Below are positions 11,879-24,557 of a stretch of 64,000 nucleotides of DNA, piece after piece. The notes under the pieces are model-generated. The model was not told the origin of the DNA. It did not search any database and saw only the letters and a program-made list of their open reading frames with translations. How positions within the stretch are numbered: position 1 is the first letter of the stretch; each line of letters starts with the position of its first letter. Position numbers and translations under genes: made by a program. Source of the DNA: Clitoria ternatea (Eukaryota; Streptophyta; Magnoliopsida; Fabales; Fabaceae); contig CM075673.1 in the NCBI GenBank assembly GCA_037962975.1, positions 157,810,667-157,874,666 on the forward strand, read 5' to 3'.

Positions 11879-12349
11879 CTAATCGATTAGGAAGCCCAGT
11901 CTAATCGATTAGGGTGATTCTGTTTTTGGAGCAACTGCAACAGGACATAAGCTAATCGATTACAGCAATTGATATAATCGATTAAAGAGATACTGGAATT
12001 ACAGTAATCGATTACACACATGACATAATCGATTACCAAAATCAAAAATGGCATTAAAAGCATCAGGTATAAAGGCTAATCGATTAAGGAAATTCGTCTA
12101 ATCGATTAGAAGGCTACTGGAAGTAAGCTAATCGATTACCAGGACTATATAATCGATTACGTAGCTGCGAAGCCAAATTAGATGCATCAGGTATCATCCC
12201 TAATCGATTACAGTCCAAGACATAATCGATTAGAAGCCCTCTGACTTGAAGCTAATCGATTACACATAAAGCGATAATCGATTACAGCACGATCTGGAAT
12301 GAAAAATTCAAGATGTAATCGATTACAGATTGAGGCGTAATCGATTACG
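11879..12349. repeat. Array of 16 TAATCGATTA palindromes
   Basis: Sixteen perfect copies of the 10-bp self-complementary core TAATCGATTA, many extended to GTAATCGATTAC or CTAATCGATTA. They are spaced roughly 20-45 bp apart with unrelated sequence between them. Confidence 0.95.
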
Positions 12350-12467
12350 AAAGTGGAAAAACACATATTAGTGGGAAACCAGCACATGTCTCCACCATTT
12401 CTTCAGACCCCCACTATGTACAACGGCTAGGAAGAAGAAAGGCACTCCTTAAGCTCTCAAATGGCTC

Positions 12468-12474
12468 TATAAAT
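12468..12474 (+). promoter_or_regulatory. Putative TATA box of the TAATCGATTA LTR
   Basis: TATAAAT about 120 bp downstream of the last palindrome, followed by a plausible transcription start region (ACTCAAGCACAAAACACAC). Confidence 0.6.
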
Positions 12475-13225
12475 TCAAGAGGAACTCAAGCACAAAACAC
12501 ACAACTAGAAGCTATCATTCTTCACTTATTCTTGTGCTTAGTAAGCCATCTTGCTTGTATATTCTGAGTTTAAATTTGTACATCCTCTCATCTTGAGAGT
12601 TAGAACTTGTGAGATCTTTCACTTGTACATCTACTCTATTAAGAGAGTCATTTCCTTGTAAACACTTCTTCAAACACAAAGGTTTTCACTCTAGGATTGA
12701 GTGGTCACAAAGGTTGGGGTTCAACCTTTGGGTATTGAGAGTTTGAGAGATTGGGTGGGTTACCCTTTGCTAGTGAGGATTGATTTCTTGAGTGTGGGAC
12801 ACTAGGAAGCTGCAATTGCTCATAACTTGTATCTCTAAACTTCAATAGTGGAAATCCTCTAAGTGGGTTGCTTAGAGGCGAGACGTACATCGGTGTTGGT
12901 GGAACTCGTTATATTGGTTTGCAAGCTCCTCTATCTTACTCTTTTACTTTCATATGCTGCAATTGGTTGATTTGTGTTGATTGATTGTGAATTGCATACT
13001 TGAGCTTGTCTAATTTGATATATTTCAAATACTGCCCACCAAGTGTTTGTTAAATTGCTTCAGCTATATTTATCCTTGTGGTGCATTGCATACTATCTTT
13101 AACTTGATTTCACTTGCATATTCTTGTAAACTTGGATATAAAAATCAAGTTCAAAGGCATTCCAATCAAAGTTTTTAAAACTCAATTCACCCCCCCTCTT
13201 GAGTATTGAGGCCACTTGAACAACA

Positions 13226-14258
13226 AAAAATTTGCTACCCAAGAGACAAGTTTGATCCTGACATTGTAAGAGAATTTTATGCAAATGCATGGCCTAAAGA
13301 TGGTACAGGTGACAGAAGGACTTATGTGAGGGGAACATGGCTTTCCTACGGTAGAGATGAGATAAACAACTATTTAGGAAACATAATGGAATTGGTTGAT
13401 GGTAAAATGTGTGACTATGCTTCCATGAAACAAAGGAATAACTTGATTGAAACTCATCAGATTAAAGAAGAAATTTGCATCCCTGGGCATCACTTCAAAA
13501 CAGGTCAATCAGATAACCCACTGAGAATCTTGAGAAAGGACATGACCACTGTCTCCCAAGTATGGGCATCATTCTTACTAGCAAAAGTGGCTCCTAATGC
13601 ACACGTCTCTAATCTGATTGATGCCAAATGCTATTTACTATATTGTATTTTGCAGGATAATATTACGATAGATTTAGCTCAGATCATTTCGGATGAAATT
13701 CATAAATTTGTCAAAGCTGAACCAAGGATTTCTCAGGGAGGACAAAAGGTGCAGGGGAGTCTAGGATTTCCAGAATTGATCACTGACATATATGCAGTAA
13801 ATGAGGTTGATGTGCAAGACATTAAACCCATCAGACCACCCATTGATAGGCGCTTCATAGAGCACCATTGTACCCCTGCTCCAACTCCACCACAAAATGC
13901 ACCCCCTCCAACCGCTCCAGCAGGATCATCACCAGCAGCATCTTTAACAACAGAGAATGCCATGATTCTTCATGGTATTTACCATCTCAACCTGAAGCAA
14001 AATCATATCCTGGCACAGCAGAGTGCCAATCATAGAGGTCTTCTACACATTTACCATGGTTTATATCACAGCATCCCAGTGGGCCAATTCAACCCCTGGA
14101 TGGATCCTGCTCAGTTCGCAGCTCACATGGGTTGGCCAGGGGACATGCCTATTTTTCCAGGAACAGGTGGACCTCCTGAAGTTGGATAATCGTCACAGCC
14201 ACCTTCAGCCAAAGAGAATGCATCAAAGGATGAAGATACACAGGAGGAGGATGATTGA
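13226..14258 (+). pseudogene. Plant-transposon-protein-like ORF (PF20167-type), 5'-disrupted
   Basis: The open frame runs from the LTR boundary with CYPRDKFDPDIVREFYANAW, then RRTYVRGTWLSYGRDEINNYLG, RILRKDMTTVSQVWASFLL and LIDAKCYLLYCILQDNITID. The order VREFYANA / VRG / IN / W.SF / LLY.IL.. is what I know from the plant family called putative plant transposon protein (PF20167, from memory). A Pro/Ala-rich stretch (residues about 220-245) and a short acidic tail follow. A TAA at 14187-14189 interrupts it; the frame continues to TGA at 14256-14258 with acidic residues ending KDEDTQEEDD. The first seven residues of the uninterrupted frame from 13206 belong to the LTR, so the N-terminus was removed by the LTR-element insertion. 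Role unknown; likely a relic of a mobile element. Confidence 0.65.
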
Positions 14259-14544
14259 TTAGTGAACATGAAATTTATTCTATGTTAATAGTTGATAACT
14301 ATTTTGTTGGCATTAATTTTTTTTACGTGTGTCAGTTTAAAACTTTTGAAGAATACATGAAAATGCCATTGAGTTTGACACCAAATAGAACAACTTATTT
14401 TTCATAAGTCAGAGTAGAAAAGGAGAACAAAATTACAACTAAGTATCTAGATAACATTAACGATCACAATCAGTAAAATAAAACAGTTCATACTAATTAC
14501 TACTTTGTAGATAATTTCTAGATGAGTCCTTTGTAGAGTACACA
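14259..14544. other. Intergenic, AT-rich, nothing recognised
   Basis: Spacer between two convergent pseudogenes. I see no promoter, RNA gene or repeat in it. Confidence 0.5.
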
Positions 14545-16828
14545 TTACTCGGAGCTATCACTTTCATCAACTTCCTGTAAGGCAATTGAAAAAAACCAAT
14601 ATTTTAGTTCATTATTAACCCTACCAACTACATGTAAAATGCGGTGAATTATTAAAAGTAAGTTACCTCAGGCCTTAGACATGAGCTTCCTGCACAAAAT
14701 CTAATATTAGAAATTTGTCTAGCGTATAGACATTTCCTATGTGTTTGCCCAAAATCTCTACAACAGGAACACCCACTAACACATCTTTGCCTTGATAGAA
14801 CATTGTTACAGCTTCCTGAAGCACTAATACCACCATTAGTAACAATTTCACATTCGTCCTGAATCTCCACACTACCATCATGCCTTCGCTTTTGAATCAG
14901 CCTATGTATTTTAAATGCTAGCTTAGTGCGCATATCTTTGAAATCTTCTAAACTCTGACAAGCTAGATTTACAACTTCACGCGAGGTAAAGGTTAACACA
15001 CTAGACCAAATCCTATATTTTGAGGTTGGATCGACGGTGTCATGTATAGCCTCATCCAATTCAGCAAAATAAGACTTTGCTTGTTTGGTCCATTTGTTCA
15101 ACACCAAACAATCAGGAAGATGATCATATTCCAAATAAATCAAAACAGTTATTAGATGGACACATGGCAAACCAATGGATTCCATTCCTAGACAAGAACA
15201 GCGAAACTCCTCATAATCTTCCCAATACGATACACTCCTTTGCATGTCCTTGTGTCCATCAAACGAGACCAAATTTTTTTTTTGAGACAGGCTACGAACC
15301 ACCTCCACCACCCGATATCCAATTGACTTCTCCACCAAAGATCGAAATTGAGTAAACACATTTCTTGTATATATGGTTGAAGCAAACGACTCTAACGATA
15401 CAACAGAAGTTACCATAACTGGCTCACAGTAGTTTGACCTGTAATCTTCTTCTTTTTCATTATTTCGCATGTGTTTCACGCATCTATAAAAATTGAATAA
15501 AAAATTCTTAAGGTTGTTTCCGCTTACAATGTAGCGCCCCATTTGGGCATGCAATCCTTCACATCGTGAGGTTGTACGTAAACCTCCAAAAAAACTCCCT
15601 TTAATGTATGCAGTCGCCCAAGATTTTTTTTTTGTCATAAAACTCTAGAACATACACATCATTAACCAAATTACACTCCAATAGGGCCATGTTCCACTTC
15701 TCCTCAAATTGGGCAACACTACAATCACTCAGCATGTAGTTAGTAAACAACTTTGTGAATTGAGGATTATGAAACTTGGCAGTCACATTTCTTATTAAAT
15801 GCCAACCACATAACCTATAATAGGCATTTGGAAACACTCGACCTATGGCATGCTTCATTGCTTGATCCCCATCAGTAATCATACAGTTCAGTGTTTTGCC
15901 ATTCATTGCAATCAGAAATTGTTCCAATAACCAAACATAGGTTGGAATTCTTTCATCTGAAATAATGGCACAACCAAACACACAAGTTTGCTTATGATGA
16001 TTCACACCACTAAAAACCACAACCGGACATTTGTATTTATTTCTTTTATAAGTAACATCAAATGCAAGCACATCACCAAAAATATGATAATCCTTCCTAC
16101 TAGTTCCATCGCACCAAAATAAATAAAGCAATCTTCCATCATCCCCAATCTTATGACTCCAAAACACATAGGGATCAACATCATGAAGGGAAACCAAAAA
16201 TTTCTCTGCCTCAACAACATCTGACTCCTCTAATCTCTTTAATTTTTGTATCTCATTATACATGTCCTTGCATTGAAACCCAATCATATCATACCTCCCA
16301 GACTGTTGTGTTGCAAATGTGTTATACACTTTGGTAGTACTAATCCCACTTTTCCTCATACTTTCCATTTGAACCACATCTGCATCTAGCATTTTCCTAT
16401 GAGATCTTAATAACCCACTGTAACTATCCCCCACCAAACAATGACTATGATCATCCAAAAAATGACTCACAGTCTATTGTCTACTTTGTGGATCTAACTC
16501 AATCTGTATTTCTGCTAGGCAGCCAAATCGAGTCTTACGTCTATGGTCCCTTTGTCTATTTGGCAGGTTAGTGTATTTTAGCCGCCTGAAACCCTGCCCT
16601 GAACAAACAAATTGGTACTATACTAACTCCTCATTCTTATCCTTTCGCCTTCTATTTTTCCTAATGCTAAACCCATTTATTTTCCCGTAGTGTGTTATAG
16701 AACATGTAAGCTTCTTCAATAACTAAAAAATGCAGATGCCTAACCTGCGATGGTGAAATTTCATCCATTTTCTCAAGCACATCAGTAAAACTTTGTCCAA
16801 TATTTTCTGTTTCCACATCCTCATCCAT
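14545..16828 (-). pseudogene. FAR1/MULE-type transposase pseudogene
   Basis: Resembles FAR1-related sequence proteins, which derive from Mutator-like transposases. Reading leftward from the ATG at 16826-16828: a FAR1 DNA-binding domain (about 16470-16700, with GFSIRKNRRR and KTRFGCLAEIQI); a MULE DDE core (about 15530-16290) with DVTYKRNKY, MITDGDQAMKHAIGRVFP and SRCEGLHA supplying the D, D and E; and a SWIM zinc finger (CSCLGMESIGLPCVH, near 15155-15200). Breaks: a frameshift in the FAR1 domain near 16685, two TAG stops at expected Trp codons near 16620 and 16475, and a one-base slip in a homopolymer near 15622-15631 that splits the DDE core. The 3' end keeps a spliceable intron (14575-14666, GT...AG) and a final exon at 14545-14574 encoding EVDESDSSE. 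No terminal inverted repeats found. Confidence 0.85.
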
Positions 16829-18158
16829 GTTCTGCCCAAACAAATAAAATGAAAACTATATATTACTTAAATTAAAATAAACATAATACTTCCTAAACAT
16901 AATACTTCCTTAATCAAACAAAAAAAATTAACTTCACTATTCCTACAAATAAATCGTGTTCTACTTTATTTCAATGTTATTTATAAAATTTATTCATTTT
17001 AAATAAATCATCACTCACCTCATTTTATCTTCCACCACGAGCTGCATCCATAACTGTTACTACTCAAACTCACCAAACAAAACCTTTTGCAAGCAAAGAG
17101 AACTCCTCAATGCAAATATGAATTAGTGGTACAGTGGAGAACCTAATGCACATACCAACATAACCCTCATTTGAATATTTATTCACAAAATTGCCATGCT
17201 TGTTACCGGTTTCCACTCTTCTCGCTTTTTGTGCCCCAACATTAACCATGTCTGTTGGATCACATCAACGACCCATAATTGTGCAGCTTTAATCCTAGGC
17301 TTTGGTCAAACTTATGGCTTGTGAGGATGTTAGCCGGACCCATCTAGGTATACTAGTCAAAAGACTTGTAGAAATGTTAGGAATGTTTGCCTTGTCAATT
17401 ATCCTTATCCCTATATAAATACTATGTATTTATTAAAGTTAAGGTATGTTTACCAACCTATCGTTTGAGCTCCAATATTATTTAATTGATATTGACTTAA
17501 GTGTTGAAGTGTCTTTACAGGTGATATCCTATTTATTCTTACAATGTGGAATAGTGGTGATTGTTAGACAAGAAATATCAAGACCTTATATTTCCACTAG
17601 ACTCAGGAATATATGTATTGAAAGATTGTAATCTGTATATAAACTATTTAGTTAAAACTATCTAGACTCATTTGTTTATAATTTTTAATAGATTGATACC
17701 CAACTATTTGAAAGTGTTATATTTTATAAATTTATTTTTAATAATTGTAGTAGTATTATAGTTGCTGAATTATGCAGTCATGAAAATTTTAAGAGATATT
17801 TATGCAACAATACTCTACAACCTATATGATATTTTTTCTGTATATTTATCAGATTGTTTATTTTATTTTATATTTTCTTGTATATTTTATTTGTTTCTAT
17901 TCTCATAATCTTGTAGTAAAAATACATTCCGCTAACAAAAAAGAAGACCCAGACATATTTTTTCTTTCATTGTTACATCATTTCCTGTTGCCGTTCTCAT
18001 TCCCTCTCCATAAAATAGGACATGCCTACCAATGAAAAGCAAAATCACTTCATGACTTGATAAAAATTGTCTTCCTTGTACATTGAAGGACTTTAAACCA
18101 ATTTTAAAAAAAATTTAATAATGATTCTAAAAAATAAGTAAGCTTACAAATTAGTCCT
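16829..18158. other. Intergenic, AT-rich, no gene recognised
   Basis: Could include degraded 5' exons of the FAR1-like pseudogene, but I see no convincing coding frame. 17640-18150 is AT-rich. Confidence 0.4.
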
Positions 18159-18328
18159 TATTATAAATAAATTGTTTTATATGTGGATGTCCCCAAGTTC
18201 TATAAATAGAACTTAGGTCGGTCATTCATTCATTCACAATATATTCATCTCATTCACTCCTTTATCATTCTCCCTCTATACTTTAATTTTACTTACTATT
18301 TTTATTGCTAATTATAAGTATTTAGAAC
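18159..18328 (+). repeat. 5' LTR of outer copia element
   Basis: Similar layout to the inner element's LTR: TATTATAAATAAATT start, ATGTGGATGTCC block, TATAAATAG TATA box near 18201, and a leader rich in CATTC. The right end is set by the adjacent GTTATCAGCACGAGG; boundaries are approximate. Confidence 0.7.
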
Positions 18329-18387
18329 GCGTTATCAGCACGAGGTTCTGACGAACTGATATCTAGTCAAGTCTATGAAAGGTAATA

Positions 18388-18388
<1 letters not shown>

Positions 18389-18433
<45 letters not shown>
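18389..18433. repeat. (ATT)n microsatellite
   Basis: About fourteen uninterrupted ATT units in the leader of the outer copia element. Confidence 0.95.
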
Positions 18434-18623
18434 GATAATTTTAATTTATATACTTTATGTTATTTATGTATATATTATAAAAGGTTCCTGAAGAACTTAT
18501 TTATAAACATCCTTACAAGATATATAAAATTAACAGTCAAAGAACTTAGAATTCTTGAAAATATTTATTAATAGTTCATAAAGAACTATAACAATATAAG
18601 AAATTAAAAAAATAATACATTTT

Positions 18624-18820
18624 TATTATGAATAAATTAAATATGGATGTCCTCCCTCTTAGTCCTATAAATAGGATTTGATGCATCACTCACATGACAC
18701 TATTTTTTTCCCTTCATTCACTCTCTACTCTCTCTAATTCTCCAATCTTTTCCTCTAATTGTTCTCTTCTATTTTCTTCTCCAATTTATCTTCCTCCATA
18801 ATTTTGTTTATTTCATAACA
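18624..18820 (+). repeat. 5' LTR of inner copia
   Basis: 197 bp; contains CCTATAAATAGG near 18662 as a TATA box and a CT-rich leader. Confidence 0.9.
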
Positions 18821-20148
18821 CATTATCAGCACCGGGTTCTGACCAATTGAGATCTAGACTAAGTGAGGTAATATATATGATTATTATTATTCTTTATAAT
18901 TAATTTATATTAGTTATGTATATATTATAAAAGTTTCTGAAGAACTCATATTCCAAACATCCCAGAAGGATGTATAGGATTATATATATATATATATATA
19001 TAAAGGTTTATGAAGAACTTATTTATAAAACATCTTTTTAGGATATATAAAATTAATAGTCAGAGTTCTTGAAGAATTTTGAAAATATTTATTAGTAGTT
19101 CCTAAAGAACTATAACAATCTATAAAAAAAGGGATTTATGATATATAATTTTACGAGCTATTGTTAATTTTATTGCTCATTATATGTTTTATATTTTAAA
19201 TTTATGCTGCCTTTTATTACTTGCTAATAATAATTAATGATTTTAACCAATTATGATGTTAGTAATAAAATATATATGTAGAAGCATAAATTCACTTTGC
19301 TTATATATATACACACACATTGGATATTAGTGCTCCTATACCTACTTCAGGTTGGATGATTCACAATTAAACAAATGAATTCTTTTATTATTTGTTGTAC
19401 CTGCTTCAGCATTTGGATTATTTTAACATTTTATTCACTACCTGATTGCATAATGCTTCACTACTTCACAGTAGCTTCACGTTATTGTACTTTTGTTGGA
19501 TTGTAATTTTATTCTTTTATTTTATGATTGGATTGCATTATTTTATATTATATTCATGTATTTCTTTCCTAGTCATTTTATATTATATTCATGCATTGTT
19601 TTCCAATTTTATAACTATAGCTTCATGCATAGTCTCTGCAGCTAATATATTTGCATGCACGTTGCTCCTTATTTTCACGCTTAGTGCTTGCTTTATATTT
19701 TACACTAATTGTGGCACTAATTGTTTACACGTGAATTATTGGCACTGCTTTTGTTTATTGTTTATTGCTTCAGTGCACTAAATGTTTATTGGCACTAATT
19801 ATACATGCTGCTCTATAATGAATATTATAATATTTAAATTATACCTGCTCCATGCTTTTATTAAACTATGTATCACAATGGATTATTTTACTATATCAGA
19901 ACTTCATATTTTAGTTACACCATGCACTAATTAATATTTTATAATTAACATTTTATATGTACCTGTTATGGTATTTCTAAATAATATAATATATTTTATG
20001 TAAATAAAGGGGTTAATAAATAAGATAATATTTATAAAGATTCGAATTTGGGACTTATGACATGATAAGTTATCACTTTATCACTAGACTACTAATATTT
20101 GAATGATATTTTATAAAAATTTTAAATTTTTATTACCGGGTTCCTTAT

Positions 20149-23100
20149 GTGAAATTTTATTTATACTTGTCTCCTTGTGGCTGGAAAAAAAATATAATGA
20201 ATTATAAGTCCCGTCCAACTAGAACTCCTCAATTCCTAGAAGTGAATGTAGCAACACATGATCATTATACTCATGGTCGTGGTGTAGTCGAAATGATAAT
20301 AAATCATCATTTGTATGGAAAAATAAAGATCATATGGAAAAGGGAAAAGATATTCAAAGTAGCGAACAAACTAAAAATATTTGTTATCGTTGTGGCAGTC
20401 AAGGCCATTGGTCTCGGGTTTGTCGCACACCAAAGCATCTAATTGATCTATACCAAAAATCCCTTAAAAAAATAAAAGAAAAACAATAGAAACAAATTTG
20501 ACTGGTATAGATAATGCTTATACTCACTTTGATGTTAATGATTCCTTTACTCTTCCTGAAGAAGATATTGACCACTCAGTTGGAAAGGGGAGTGCCCCTA
20601 AATAAATTATTTTATATTTCATGAAATTTGTTTTGTTATGAATTTATGTTAAATATTTATTGTTGTTAATTATATTTTCACTCATGATTTATTTATTATT
20701 ATGAAGAATGAATGCTTATGTGAATGACGAATATATATGTCTCGTAGACAGTGCAACAACTTATACTATTCTCAAGAATAAGAAATATTTTTACCATATA
20801 CTAAAACAAGAAGTCAGTACTAATATTATATCTGGTAGTATAAATATAATTGAAGGCTCTAGCAGAGCCAGTATTTTATTGCCTGAAGGAACAAAATTGC
20901 ACATTAAAAGTGCATTATATTCTACAAAGTCTCAAAGAAATTTGTTGAGTTTTAAGGATATCCGTAGAAATGAATACCATATTGAGACCACAAATGAAGG
21001 AAATGATGAATATCTTTACATCACAAAGTTAATTTCCGATAAGAAATATATATTGGAAAAATTGCTTTCATTTTCCTCCGGTTTGTACTACACATATATT
21101 AGTATAGTTGAAACAAATGTTATTGTAAACCAAAAGTTTACAAATAAGAATAACTTTGTTATTTGGCATGAACGGTTAGGCCATCCTGGAATAGTAATGG
21201 TACGAAAAATAGTTGAGAATTTAAATGGTTATTGCTTGTCCAGTAGACAAATTCTCCAAACTAATAATTTCTCATGTGCTGCTTGTTCTTAAGGGAAATT
21301 AATTACTCAGCCATCACCAATGAAAATTGGAAGTGAATCACTCACATTTTTAAAGTGTATAAAAGGTGATATTTATGGACCATTTAGATATTTTATGATG
21401 CATCAACTAGATGGTCACATGTTTGCTTATTGTCAACTCGCAACCAGGCGTTTGCGAGATTACTAGCTCAATTAATTCGTTTAAGAGCTCATTTTCTTAA
21501 TTATCCAATTAAGAAAATACGCCTTGATAACGCTGGTGAGTTCACATCTCAATCTTTTGATGATTATTATATGTCCATCGGAATTAATGTTGAATATCCT
21601 GTAGCATATGTTTATACACAAATTGGACTTGCTGGACTATTGATTAAACATTTGAAATTGATAGCAAGACCATTTTTAATAAGATTAAAACTCCCAATTT
21701 CAACTTGGGGACATGCAATCTTGCATACAGCAGCACTTATTCGCATCATGCCTACAAGTTATCATGAGTATTCCCCTTTACAATTAGTTTATGGTAAAGA
21801 ACTAAATATTTCTCATCTAAGAATCTTTAGAAGTGCGGTATATGTTCCTATTTCTCTTCCATAACGCACTAAAATGAGACCTCTAAGAAGGTTAGGAATA
21901 TATGTTGGATATGAAAGTCCATCCATAATAAAATATCTTGAACAATTAACAGGAGATTTATTTACAGCTCGTTTTGCTGATTGTCATTTTGATGAATTTG
22001 TTCTCCCACTATTAGGGGGAAAAAGTAAACAGTTGGATACAAGGATTAGTTGGAATGAGATATCTCTATCTCATCTTGATCCTCGAACAAAGCAATATGA
22101 ACTAGAAGTTCAAAAAATAGCTAGTTTGTAAAATTTAGCAAACCAATTGCCAAATGCATTTGCTGATCCAAAAAAGTGACTAAGTCACATATACCAGTTG
22201 TTAATACCCCAATAAAGATTGAAGTCCCTACAGGACAATCTAAAATTACAAACGAGTCTGAAGCCAAAATAAAATGTGGCAGACCTGTTAGTTCTAAAGA
22301 TAAAAATCCTTAGTAAATAAAGAGGATAATTGAATCGAGGATATAAAGACTCTAGAAGAGTCTCCTGACATAATCAAGGATTCAAATCCAGAAGATGCCA
22401 AGGTACCTGAAATTGATAAGAATAAAGAGATCTCTATAAATTATGTCATGGATGGAATACAATGGAATCGATAAGAAGTCGATGTTGATGAAATTTTTAC
22501 ATTCAAAGTAGCTCCTGATATTATAAATGATGATAAGAATCATGAGACAAAATCTATTAAGGAATATGCACAAAGAAATGATTGGCCAAAGTGGAAAGAT
22601 GCAATACAAGAAAAGTTAAACTCAATTGCAAAATGATAAGCTTTTGGACCTGTAGTCCAAACACCTGAAGGTGTAAAACCAGTTGGGTACAAATTGGTCT
22701 TTATGAGAAAAAGAAATAAAAATGGTGAAATTATGCAATATAAAGCAAGACTTATTGCACAAGGTTTCTCACAAAGACCTGGTATTAATTTTGAGTAAAT
22801 ATATTCACCAATGATAGATACAAGTACTTTTCGATACTTAATTAGTTTGGCAATTTGTGAAAAACTTGATTTACGCCTAATGGATATTGTTGCAACATAT
22901 TTATATGGCTCACTTGAAAATGACATCTATATGAAACTCCCTAAGGGATTTAATTTGCCTGAAGCAAAATAACATTTATATAAAACTCCCTGAAGGATTT
23001 AATTTGCCTAAAGCATACAAGACAAATTCTTGAGAAAATTATTAAATTGAATAAATCCCTTTATGGATTAAAGCAATCTGGGTGCATGTGGTACAATTGT

Positions 23101-24217
23101 CTTAGTGAATATTTGTTGAAAGAAGCATATAAAAATGACCCAATTTGTTCATGCGTTTTATGAAAAGATTCAGGAAAGAGTTTATTATAATTGCTATCTA
23201 TGTAGATGATTTGAACATCATCGGAACTCCTGAAGAGCTTTCGAAGACTGTAAATTGCTTGAAAAGACAATTTGAGATGAAAGACCTGAAAAAACAAAGT
23301 TTTGTCTTAGATTACAATTAGAATATTTAAAGGAATGAATTCTAATGCACCAAAAGACTTATACAAAAAAGGTGCTAAAGCGGTTCTATATGGACAAATC
23401 ACACCCATTGAGTAGTCCAATGGTTGTAAGGTCACTTGAAGTGAGCAAATATCCTTTTCGACCTAAGGAGAAAAGTGAAGAACTACTGGGTCCTGAAGTA
23501 CCATATCTTAGTGCAATTAGTGCACTAATGTATCTTGCTAGTCATACATGACCTGATATATCATTTACTGTCACTTTGTTAGCAAGGCATAGTTCTCTAC
23601 CTACAAAAAGGCATTAGAATGAGATTAAGCACATATTTTGCTACCTTAGAGGTACAATGGACATGGGTTTATTTTTCCCATATGTATCCAAGGCAAACCT
23701 AATTGGTTATGCAGATGCGGGGTATTTGTCTGATCTTCATAATGGTCGATCACAAATATGATATTTGTTTACATGTGGTAGTACAACAATTTCATGGAGA
23801 TCCATAAAACAAACGATCACAGCAACATCATCTAATCATGCTAAAATTTTAGCATTACATGAAGTAAGCCAGGAATGTGTTTGGTTGAGATCTTTAATTC
23901 AACATATTCAAGAAACCTGTGGCTTGCATGCTGGAAAATTACCACCAACAATATTATGTGAAGATAATGGAACTTGTATTTCACAATTAAAGGAGGGTTA
24001 TATCAAAAAAGATAGGACAAAGTATATTTCACCAAAAATTTTCTTTACTCATGATCTTATAAAGAATGGTGAAATAAATGTCCAGCAAGTCCGATCATGT
24101 GAGAATCTAGCAGATATCTTTTCAAAATCATTACCGACCAAAGTCTTCGAGCAACTAGTACAGAAGATTGGTCTTCGGCGGCTTAGACATGGATGTTCTA
24201 ATAAAGGGGAGAATTAA
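20149..24217 (+). pseudogene. Inner copia gag-pol polyprotein remnant
   Basis: Domains occur in copia order but across many frames. Gag is 5'-deleted and starts at the segment matching the outer element's LLVAEQNNEL block. The CCHC zinc knuckle CYRCGSQGHWSRVC is intact near 20370. Protease LVDSATTYT lies near 20740. The pre-integrase WHERLGHPG lies near 21165. In the integrase core the RLDNAGEFTSQS aspartate remains, but the expected glutamate is Gly (IGLAGLLIK near 21625). RT keeps YVDD near 23200 with stops on both sides. RNase H (SWRSIKQTITATSS, then CEDNGTCISQLKEGY) forms the longest clean stretch, 23765-24217. Many nonsense codons and frameshifts mean no functional product is expected. 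Confidence 0.88.
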
Positions 24218-24356
24218 ATACTTATACATTTAATTATTTATTTACTTTGTAAAGAATGTTGTACTCTTTTTCCTTCACTAGGTTTTTATCCCACTGGGTC
24301 TTTTCTAGTAAGGTTTTAACGAGACATATTCTAAAATAGAAACATCCAAGGGGGAG

Positions 24357-24552
24357 TATTATGAATAAATTAAATATGGATGTCCCCCCTCTTAGTCCTA
24401 TAAATAGGACTTGATGCATCACTCACATGACACCATTTTTTCCCTTTATTCACTCTCTACTCTCTCTAATTCTCCAATCTTCTCCTCTAATTATTCTCTT
24501 CTATTTTCTTCTCCAATTTATCTTCCTCCATAATTTTGTTTATTTCATAACA
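24357..24552 (+). repeat. 3' LTR of inner copia
   Basis: 196-bp partner of 18624-18820. Followed directly by the ATTTT target-site duplicate. Confidence 0.9.
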
Positions 24553-24557
24553 ATTTT

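Larger units (their letters stand above)
11770..13225 (+). repeat. LTR with a palindromic TAATCGATTA array
   Basis: Begins TGTGTTTG after the polypurine tract and ends GAACAACA at 13225, after the CACCCCCCCTCTTGAG block typical of the end of SIRE-like copia LTRs. Holds 16 TAATCGATTA palindromes between 11879 and 12349 and a TATA box at 12468-12474. No matching second LTR is in the window, so the element is truncated or rearranged on the left. The right boundary falls inside the ORF at 13226. Confidence 0.7.
18624..24552 (+). mobile_element. Inner copia element with LTRs and 5-bp TSD
   Basis: LTRs at 18624-18820 and 24357-24552 flanked by the 5-bp duplication ATTTT (18619-18623 and 24553-24557). 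The LTR starts TATTATG and ends CATAACA, so the original TG terminus has probably decayed to TA. About six substitutions plus a length change in a T run separate the two LTRs, so this is older than gypsy element 1. The primer-binding region TTATCAGCACCGGG follows at 18822 and a polypurine tract AAGGGGGAG lies at 24348-24356. It is inserted in the leader of a same-family copia element. Confidence 0.92.

Noticed and set aside
11879..12349. CRISPR array (regular short repeats with unique spacers)
   Set aside because: Repeats are only 10-12 bp, spacers vary in length, there are no cas genes, and the context is a plant LTR.
19446..19781. 111-residue hydrophobic open frame in the copia leader
   Set aside because: T-rich untranslated leader; no counterpart in the related outer element.
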